From assembly GCA_021324655.1 (NCBI GenBank), contig JAJPIP010000035.1, forward strand, positions 1 through 64,000: DNA of 64,000 nt. The letters run 5' to 3'. This DNA comes from Pseudomonadota bacterium (GTDB taxonomy: Bacteria; Chloroflexota; UBA5177). The notes under the pieces are model-generated. The model did not search any database. It was not told the origin of the DNA and saw only the letters and a program-made list of their open reading frames with translations. Positions 58,524 to 64,000 of this stretch are shown piece by piece (within the stretch, counting starts at the first letter, position 1; each line of letters opens with the position of its first letter). Made by a program: the position numbers and the translations under genes.

Positions 58524-59542
58524 ACGGCGACTCCCGCGTCGAGGATCGTGTCGGCAGCGGCGGCCACCTGCGCGGGCTCCAGCAGGCGGAGGCAGGGATG
58601 GTCGATCGGACACACCCAGTGGCCGCACGGAGCACACCCGGTCGGGTAGCGCACAACCCGGTGCAGCGTCGTGTCGAGGGGAGCCCAGCGTTCGGGATCC
58701 GCCGCACCCCAGGCGATGACGCTCGGCGTGTGGACGGCATCGGCGATGTGGGCCGGCCCGGTGGAGTTGCTGAGGAAGAGATCGAGGCGCACGATGACGG
58801 CGGCCAGCCCACCGAGCGAGGTGCGGCCGGCCAGACTGACCGCCGGCCCCTCCAGGAGACGGGCGACGTGATCGACGAGTGACGCCTCCTCCTGCGTCCC
58901 GGTGAGGACCATCGTGCCGCCGTGCCGGCGGGCGAGGAGATTGGCGGCGGTGGCGAAGTGTTCGGCCGGCCAGCGTCGGGCGGGGGAGCGGGCACCGGGA
59001 TGGAGACCGATGAGCGGCCGGGGCAAACCGGTCAGAAGGGACGCCGCTTCGCGCTGATCGGCGGACGTCAGGGGGAACTCGAGGTCGATGCCTCGCTCCG
59101 GGCAGCCGAGGAGGCGTATCAAGCCAAGGTTGCGCCGCACCTCCGGACCGGAGGGATAGGGCGCCGCGATATCAAGCCAGTCGGGCCGCTCGCCCTCGTA
59201 ATAGCCGGCAGTACGGGCGCCGGCGAGGGCGCGGACGACGCGGTTGCTGACCGAGCCGTTGCCATGCATTTGGATCACGAGATCGTACTGCTCGGCCCGT
59301 TGTTCGGCCAGGAAACGCTCCGTGCCGCCGGGCTGTGGCCGGATTTCCGCCAGGCCGGGGAAACCGGGGAAGGGAACAAAGCGATCCACATAGCGCCCGA
59401 AGCGCCGGGCAAAGGTCGCCGCCCAGGGCAGGGAGATCAGCGTGATCTCGGCGTCCGGATAGCCGGCGCGCAGGGAGCGCAGGGCCGGTACCGCGACCAA
59501 CAGATCGCCCAGCTGCAAGGCACGGAAGACGGCGATGCGCAT
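58511..59542 (-). CDS. Glycosyltransferase family 9 (heptosyltransferase-like), copy 2
   Basis: ATG at 59542 after GGAGCGCGTGACG; 343 residues. GT9 marks: RIAVFRALQLGDLLVAVPALRSLRAGYPDAEITLIS, IGLHPGARSPARRWPAEHFATAANLLARR, VLTGTQEEASLVDHVARL and FLSNSTGPAHIADAVHTPSVIAWGAADPERWAPLD. GT9 enzymes transfer L-glycero-D-manno-heptose from ADP-heptose. A cysteine cluster (CAPCGHWVCPIDHPCL) near the C-terminus is shared with its neighbour. Located in the heptose operon, 2 bp after copy 1. Confidence 0.93.
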   Translation of the reverse strand: MRIAVFRALQLGDLLVAVPALRSLRAGYPDAEITLISLPWAATFARRFGRYVDRFVPFPGFPGLAEIRPQPGGTERFLAEQRAEQYDLVIQMHGNGSVSNRVVRALAGARTAGYYEGERPDWLDIAAPYPSGPEVRRNLGLIRLLGCPERGIDLEFPLTSADQREAASLLTGLPRPLIGLHPGARSPARRWPAEHFATAANLLARRHGGTMVLTGTQEEASLVDHVARLLEGPAVSLAGRTSLGGLAAVIVRLDLFLSNSTGPAHIADAVHTPSVIAWGAADPERWAPLDTTLHRVVRYPTGCAPCGHWVCPIDHPCLRLLEPAQVAAAADTILDAGVAVCNA

Positions 59543-59544
59543 CG

Positions 59545-60642
59545 TCACGCGCTCCGATCTCCCAGGGCGACAGGAACCGAAGACGGAGCCGGCGCGAGAA
59601 GCTCCTCCGCCGCGTCGACAATCATCTCCGCCGTGACCAGACGCAGGCACTCGTGCCCGTACGGGCAGATGCGGGCATAGCACAGGCGGCACGGTACCTC
59701 GTGGAAGAGTTGGCGATGCGGGACCTGCCAGGGGCCCCACTGCTCGGGCGGATTGGTGAGGGCAAAGAGAGCGACCACCGGCGTGCGGACCGCCGCCGCA
59801 ATGTGCATGGGGCCGGTGTTGTTGGTGACGGTCAGATCGGCAGCCTTGAGGAGCCCGCAGAAGACGGGAAAGGAGAGTTCTCCGGCGACGTTGAGGACCG
59901 GGAAGTGCATGCGCTGTGCGATCCGCTCCGTCAGCTCTCGTTCCTCTTTCGTGCCCGTCAGGATCACAGAGGCGCCGAGTCGCTCGATCAGTCGATCCGC
60001 TGCCTCCGCATACTGCTCCCAGGGATAGGTCCGTGCCGGCATGCTGCAGCCGGGATGGAGGGCGATCACCGGGTGGGGTAGGTGCCGCACGATGTGCTCT
60101 GCCTCAACCTGGGCCCCTCCCGGCACGTCGAGCACTAATTCCGTCTCCGCCGGTGCGATGCCGATCGCCCCGACCAGGTCGAGCCCGCGTTCCACCTCGT
60201 GCATCATGTGATCCGGGTGCTTGTGACGGGTGGTGAGTAATGAGCCGGGGCCGTCGATGGAGGCGGCAAGGCGCAGCGGGATGCCGGCGAGATAGCAGAG
60301 ATAGGCGGCCGGCAGCGAGCTCTGCCGGAAGGAGGTAAAGATAATGGCTCCGTCGAATCTCCCTTCCCGGACCCGCGCGATCATCGCCTGCTCTCGTTCC
60401 GGATCCTGTGGCAGGAGATGCCAGGGGTCCATCCAGGGCGCCTCATAGACGATGACGTCGTCGATGTCGGGATTGAGGCGTGCCACCTGCGCCCCGACAG
60501 GACTGGCCAGCAAGGTGAGTGAGGCATCGGGGAGGGCAGACTTGATGGCGTGGAGCGCCGGCGTCGTCACCAACACATCGCCGAGGTTATCGAGACGGAT
60601 CGCCAGAATCCGGCGCACTGCCTGCCAGCGCTCGTCGATCAT
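59545..60642 (-). CDS. Glycosyltransferase family 9 (heptosyltransferase-like), copy 1
   Basis: 365 residues; ATG overlaps the HldE stop (ATGA). RRILAIRLDNLGDVLVTTPALHAIKSALPDASLTLLAS, HPVIALHPGCSMPARTYPWEQYAEAADRLIERLGASVILTGTKEERELTERIA and LTVTNNTGPMHIAAAVRTPVVALFALTNPPEQWGPW match the GT9 family; the CRLCYARICPYGHECL motif near the end resembles its paralog. It should use the ADP-heptose made by the enzymes just upstream, adding it to a glycolipid or protein-linked glycan. Confidence 0.94.
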   Translation of the reverse strand: MIDERWQAVRRILAIRLDNLGDVLVTTPALHAIKSALPDASLTLLASPVGAQVARLNPDIDDVIVYEAPWMDPWHLLPQDPEREQAMIARVREGRFDGAIIFTSFRQSSLPAAYLCYLAGIPLRLAASIDGPGSLLTTRHKHPDHMMHEVERGLDLVGAIGIAPAETELVLDVPGGAQVEAEHIVRHLPHPVIALHPGCSMPARTYPWEQYAEAADRLIERLGASVILTGTKEERELTERIAQRMHFPVLNVAGELSFPVFCGLLKAADLTVTNNTGPMHIAAAVRTPVVALFALTNPPEQWGPWQVPHRQLFHEVPCRLCYARICPYGHECLRLVTAEMIVDAAEELLAPAPSSVPVALGDRSA

Positions 60643-62120
60643 GCCGGCACTCCGATTCCGCCCTCGCGCGCCAGGGCGACGATCCGTTCAATGACCGAAC
60701 TGGTCGAGAGACTCTCCATGAGCGGGATGATCATCACCCGACCGCCGACCGCGGCGACCGCCTCGGCTTCCGGCAGGTGGACGTCTGCGTAGTCGCCTCC
60801 CTTGACGTGAATGTCCGGGCGGAGGGTGCGAATCACCGATTCCGGCGTCGGCTCATCGAAGAGCAGGACGTGATCGACCGGATCGAGCGCGGCGACCAGG
60901 GCCAGGCGGTCACGCTCGCTGTTGATGGGGCGGTTCTGCCCCTTGAGAGCACGGGCACTCCGGTCGCTGTTGACGCCCACCACCAGGATGTCGCCCAGTT
61001 TCTTGGCCTCCCGCAGGAAGTGAACGTGACCGGCGTGGAGGATATCGAAGACGCCATTGGTGAAAACGACTGTCTGGCCGCCGCGCGCGGCGAGGGTGGC
61101 GGCCAGCGACGCGGCGGTGGGCGGTTCCTGCTGGTCACGGCTCACCCGCTGGAGGAGTTCTTGATGCTGGACGGAGGCGGTGCGCGGCTTGGTCACCGCG
61201 ATCCCGGCCGCATCCACCCCGATGCGCACCGCATCGGCAGCCGATGCGCCACCCCCCAGCCCGAGTGCCAGGGCGGCGGTGAAGGAGTCACCGGCCCCGA
61301 TGTCGTTGGCGTGGGCGACGGGATGCGCCGGCACGTGCACGACCTCGCCGTCGCGGCCAAGCAGCAGAACACCTTCCGCGGCGAGGGTGATCGCCGCGTA
61401 CTCGGTCTCGACGACCTCCAGCAGGCGCCGGCCAATGCGTTCCATCTCGTCCAGGGCGATCAGGCCGTCGGCATGGGCGGCGGGCTCGATGGCCAGCCGC
61501 GCTTCCAGGTGATTCGGGGTGATGATCGTGGCCCCGGCCGCCGCGACGCGGTGCAGATCCTTGGAATCCACGATGAGCGGACGGTTCACGTGGGCGCGCG
61601 TGGACCGCAACAAGTCCAGTAAGGCAGGCGTCACAACGCCGTAGCGATAGTCGGACAACACGATCAGATCGCACGCGGGGAGGGCTGCGTCCACCGCTGC
61701 CAGCAGTCGCGTCTGCGCTTCCGAGGAGGGCGTGGCCGTATCGCCGGCGTCGAAGCGCACGACGTACTGATCATCGGCAAGGATGCGCAGCTTGTGCAGG
61801 GTCGCCACACTCTCGTCTTCCACCAGCCGGCTGTCGTCCACATCGTGGGCTCGGAGCGCCTGCCGCAGCATCATGCCCGGCAAATCAGCGCCGACGAAGC
61901 CGACAAAGGTCACCGTGGCGCCCAGCGCCCGCAGGTTGACGGCGACATTGGCAGCGCCGCCCGGGGCCCGTTCCTCCGCCGTCTTGCGGACAACCGGTAC
62001 CGGCCCTTCCGTGCAGAGACGCGCGGCCGTCCCCTCCAGGTAGCTGTCCAGCATCGCGTCTCCGATGACCAGGGCATGGAGATGCCGGAAGTTGCGGACG
62101 ACGTCAACCGGCGATGGCAT
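60639..62120 (-). CDS. hldE: Bifunctional D-glycero-beta-D-manno-heptose-7-phosphate kinase / heptose-1-phosphate adenylyltransferase
   Basis: ATG at 62120, after GGGAGGAACCGC; 493 residues, normal for HldE. Kinase half is PfkB-like: HALVIGDAMLDSYLEG, ERAPGGAANVAVNLRALG, IVDSKDLHRV and the catalytic HANDIGAGDSFTAALAL (D278). The adenylyltransferase half has VVFTNGVFDILHAGHVHFLREAKKLGD (HxGH, 362-365) and DIHVKGGDY. It makes heptose-1,7-bisphosphate and later ADP-heptose, the two ATP-consuming steps of the pathway. Overlaps its neighbours on both sides. Confidence 0.96.
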   Translation of the reverse strand: MPSPVDVVRNFRHLHALVIGDAMLDSYLEGTAARLCTEGPVPVVRKTAEERAPGGAANVAVNLRALGATVTFVGFVGADLPGMMLRQALRAHDVDDSRLVEDESVATLHKLRILADDQYVVRFDAGDTATPSSEAQTRLLAAVDAALPACDLIVLSDYRYGVVTPALLDLLRSTRAHVNRPLIVDSKDLHRVAAAGATIITPNHLEARLAIEPAAHADGLIALDEMERIGRRLLEVVETEYAAITLAAEGVLLLGRDGEVVHVPAHPVAHANDIGAGDSFTAALALGLGGGASAADAVRIGVDAAGIAVTKPRTASVQHQELLQRVSRDQQEPPTAASLAATLAARGGQTVVFTNGVFDILHAGHVHFLREAKKLGDILVVGVNSDRSARALKGQNRPINSERDRLALVAALDPVDHVLLFDEPTPESVIRTLRPDIHVKGGDYADVHLPEAEAVAAVGGRVMIIPLMESLSTSSVIERIVALAREGGIGVPA

Positions 62121-62727
62121 GCGGTTCCTCCCAGGAGGCGGGGCGGTACGCCAGGTCGGTCGGTTCGCCCTCGCCCGTGAGAGCACGGACGATCTGCAAC
62201 GCGTGACGGGTGTCGCGCGCCACATAGGTCGGCGTGCGCAGCGGGGACGTTGGGGTGGATTCGGTGCCGACGTCGACCAGGATGGTCCGGCAGCCGGCGC
62301 GGTTTCCCGCCTCGATGTCGTCCAGGATATCGCCCAGCATCCAGCTCTGCTCCAGGTCGATTCCTAGATCCTCCGCCGCTCGCCGCAGCATGCCGGGCTC
62401 CGGTTTGCGGCACTCACACCGGTACGAAAGCTCAGGAATGACGCCATCCACGTGGTGCGGACAGTAATAGATGCCGTCCAGGGTGACGCCGTCCCGCGAG
62501 AGATGACGGCGCAGCGAGGCGTGCATCTCGTCAAGATCCTCTTTCGAGAAGAGGCCGCGGGCGATGCCGGACTGATTGGTGATGACGACCAGGGCGAAGC
62601 CTGCCGCGTGGAGGGCACGGAGATCCGGGGCGATCCCGTCATAAAGGACGAGATCCTCGGCGCGGCGTGGGTAATGGCGGGGATGGACCAGCGTTCCGTC
62701 GCGGTCCAGAAAGACGGCCCGCCTCAT
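62104..62727 (-). CDS. gmhB: D-glycero-D-manno-heptose 1,7-bisphosphate 7-phosphatase
   Basis: 207 residues. HAD motif I FLDRDGTLVHPRHYP, motif II ITNQSG, zinc ligands CPHH...CECRKPEPGML and motif IV WMLGDILDDIEAGNRAG; this combination is the HAD-IIIA GmhB/HisB-N family. It removes the 7-phosphate to give heptose-1-phosphate. The ATG overlaps the GmhA stop (ATGA) and the end overlaps HldE by 17 bp, tying the three enzymes together. Confidence 0.95.
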   Translation of the reverse strand: MRRAVFLDRDGTLVHPRHYPRRAEDLVLYDGIAPDLRALHAAGFALVVITNQSGIARGLFSKEDLDEMHASLRRHLSRDGVTLDGIYYCPHHVDGVIPELSYRCECRKPEPGMLRRAAEDLGIDLEQSWMLGDILDDIEAGNRAGCRTILVDVGTESTPTSPLRTPTYVARDTRHALQIVRALTGEGEPTDLAYRPASWEEPHAIAG

Positions 62728-63338
62728 TCCGCCCCCTCGGTCAGAGCGCGCTCGGCGGCGTCACAGAGCAGGTGCGTGACGATCACGTGGACCTCCTGGA
62801 CGAGGGGTGTGGCGGGCACCGGTGCCCGAATGGCGATGTCGGCAGCAGCGGTCAGGCTGCTGTCGCACGCGCCGGTCACCGCGACGACGGACAGACCGTG
62901 GTGTCGGGCCTCCAGCGCCGCCGCCAGCAGGTTGGGCGACTCGCCACTCGTCGAGTATGCCAGGAAAAGGTCGCCGGGCTGTCCGAGGGCGCCAACCTGC
63001 CGGGCAAACACCTGCTCGTATCCATAATCGTTGGCGACGGCGGTGAGGATGGAGGAATCCACGGTGAGGGCGATCGCGGCATAGGGGGCACGCTCGCGCT
63101 GGAAGCGCCCCACCAGCTCGGCGGCAAAATGCTGCGCCTCGGCCGCACTGCCCCCGTTCCCGGCCGCCAGCACCTTGTGTCCCCGCCGGAGGGTCGAGAT
63201 CAACAGGTCGGCGGCGGCGGGGAGTGCCGGATCCCGGCCGAGCATCTCCAGCGCAGCCGGCAAGGTATCCTGCCGGAGCAGGACGCCGTCACCCACCGAC
63301 GTCGGGGCCTGATACAGCCGAATAGGCTCGCTGGTCAT
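62724..63338 (-). CDS. gmhA: Phosphoheptose isomerase
   Basis: ATG at 63338 preceded by GGGGAGGG; the track start (63386) lies upstream. 204 residues. SIS-domain motif KVLAAGNGGSAAEAQHFAAELVGRFQRERAPYAAIAL, LTAVANDYGYEQVFARQVGALGQPGDLFLAYSTSGESPNLLAAALEAR, typical GmhA. It converts sedoheptulose 7-phosphate into D-glycero-D-manno-heptose 7-phosphate, the first pathway step. First gene of the heptose operon. Confidence 0.96.
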   Translation of the reverse strand: MTSEPIRLYQAPTSVGDGVLLRQDTLPAALEMLGRDPALPAAADLLISTLRRGHKVLAAGNGGSAAEAQHFAAELVGRFQRERAPYAAIALTVDSSILTAVANDYGYEQVFARQVGALGQPGDLFLAYSTSGESPNLLAAALEARHHGLSVVAVTGACDSSLTAAADIAIRAPVPATPLVQEVHVIVTHLLCDAAERALTEGAE

Positions 63339-63494
63339 AACCCTCCCCATGGCGTACCGTGTCTTGCGTTGTGGTGCACGCGGCACTGGACCACACTATC
63401 TAGTAGGCAGATCCTCTCCTTCCATGCTAGGAAGAAGAGATAGCCCCTTCATCGTGCAAGTGCACAAACCTGTGCTGATGACAGGAGATGTCAA

Positions 63495-64000
63495 TTAGGC
63501 AGTTGCACAGTCGCGTGGGTCGGTGGGGAGGGCACGCAGGACGAGAGCGAGGCGAATCTGGACGGCGTCGTCGAAGCGGCGTGGGTCGAGGCCGGTGAGG
63601 GACGCAATCTTGTCGAGGCGATAGGAGAGGGTGTTGCGGTGGATGGTAAGGGCGGCCGCCGTTGCGCAGGGGGAGCAGTCGTGGGCAAAGAACATCTCGA
63701 GCGTCTGGAGCAGCTCCGGCTCGTGGTCAAGTGGGCTGAGGAGAAAGGTGGCGAGATCAATCTTGGTCCGCTCGTCCGAGACGCCCACGAAGCCGGCTAT
63801 GCCGAGCCCGTCGAGGCAGTGCACCTGGTTCTGGCCGTGGAAGCGGCGTCCCAGAGACAGCGCGACGCGTGCATCCTGATAGGACCGTGCCAGACCGTCG
63901 ATGCCGGCGTGGTAGCGGCCGATCCCGATACTGATATCGGACCGCGTGTCGGCGCGGAGGCGGTGGAGGAGGGCGAAGCCGGCACGCTTGAGAGCGGCCA
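63495..64000 (-). CDS. PucR/CdaR-type transcriptional regulator, C-terminal part (5' end beyond window)
   Basis: The frame is open to the right edge. Visible residues ALKRAGFALLHRLRADTRSDISIGIGRYHAGIDGLARSYQDARVALSLGRRFHGQNQ are the CdaR GGDEF-like domain, and LLQTLEMFFAHDCSPCATAAALTIHRNTLSYRLDKIASLTGLDPRRFDDAVQIRLAL is the PucR C-terminal helix-turn-helix. The family controls purine, sugar-acid or amino-acid use. The track GTG at 63824 is internal. Its 3' end lies about 155 bp upstream of the heptose operon, in the same direction. Confidence 0.9.
   Translation of the reverse strand, partial: AALKRAGFALLHRLRADTRSDISIGIGRYHAGIDGLARSYQDARVALSLGRRFHGQNQVHCLDGLGIAGFVGVSDERTKIDLATFLLSPLDHEPELLQTLEMFFAHDCSPCATAAALTIHRNTLSYRLDKIASLTGLDPRRFDDAVQIRLALVLRALPTDPRDCATA

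Noticed and set aside
1-64000. tRNA, rRNA, riboswitch or other structured RNA genes
   Set aside because: I looked for GTTCGAATC-type T-loops and known leader motifs and saw none; a covariance-model scan would be needed to be certain.

Overview
This is a high-GC window of ordinary chromosome from a bacterium that looks like a member of Chloroflexota (a Thermomicrobia-like or related soil lineage). The clues are a D,D-carboxypeptidase carrying 'LGFP / YFQNG / VYRYGALVYDP' C-terminal modules, secreted BNR/YCF48 propellers, a poxvirus-type topoisomerase IB, a DGPF/ECF-sigma pair, and many genes with a TANNNT -10 box only 5-8 nt before the start codon (apparently leaderless mRNAs). The phylum is an inference; no rRNA, tRNA or CRISPR array was recognised.

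Layout. 1-2.3 kb: end of a family 2 glycosyltransferase, then a minus-strand operon of a ribbon-helix-helix protein and four very small membrane proteins ending in a clear terminator, then small DNA-binding/zinc-ribbon genes. 2.3-8 kb: DUF1643, SIS-domain protein, a PAS/HisKA_3 sensor kinase with a secreted-protein gene overlapping it, and a GH5 cellulase; the cellulase and the secreted-protein/kinase operon share the same unusual CCCTA/TAGGG upstream element. 8.4-9.05 kb and 18.55-19.27 kb: two copies of a composite non-coding repeat (50-bp degenerate tandem units, a 144-bp core with 28-bp inverted ends, then a second unit type). Between them lie a frameshifted PfkB kinase, an operon of a non-canonical Nramp-type transporter with two PRC-barrel-like proteins and two tiny membrane proteins, a thioesterase, a nucleotidyltransferase, an M19 dipeptidase, an aminotransferase and a D,D-carboxypeptidase.

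19.3-31.2 kb: M20 peptidase, dihydroxy-acid dehydratase, beta-carbonic anhydrase, diacylglycerol-kinase-like and PAP2 proteins, an ECF42-like sigma/DGPF pair, NUDIX, a secreted beta-propeller and two tandem paralogous proteins of unknown function. 31.4-32.1 kb: a MntA/HepT module whose HepT is cut by an in-frame amber codon just before its catalytic motif. 32.3-46.5 kb: two BNR proteins, an HNH endonuclease, an ECF sigma/anti-sigma pair, a ZIP transporter, two SDRs in the window as a whole, a double PRC-barrel protein, UDP-glucose dehydrogenase, O6-alkylguanine transferase, topoisomerase IB, DJ-1/PfpI, AI-2E-type permease, MsrB and a DAO-type oxidase. A second palindromic MITE-like repeat occurs at 16.8 and 42.8 kb.

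47.3-53.2 kb is a complete peptide/nickel-type ABC importer (binding protein, two permeases, two ATPases) with a strong hairpin after the binding-protein gene. 54.7-63.3 kb is a tightly overlapping minus-strand operon that makes an ADP-activated manno-heptose (GmhA, GmhB, HldE) and carries two family 9 and three other glycosyltransferases, an arrangement associated with heptose-containing surface glycans; no HldD epimerase is visible. The window ends inside a PucR/CdaR-type regulator.
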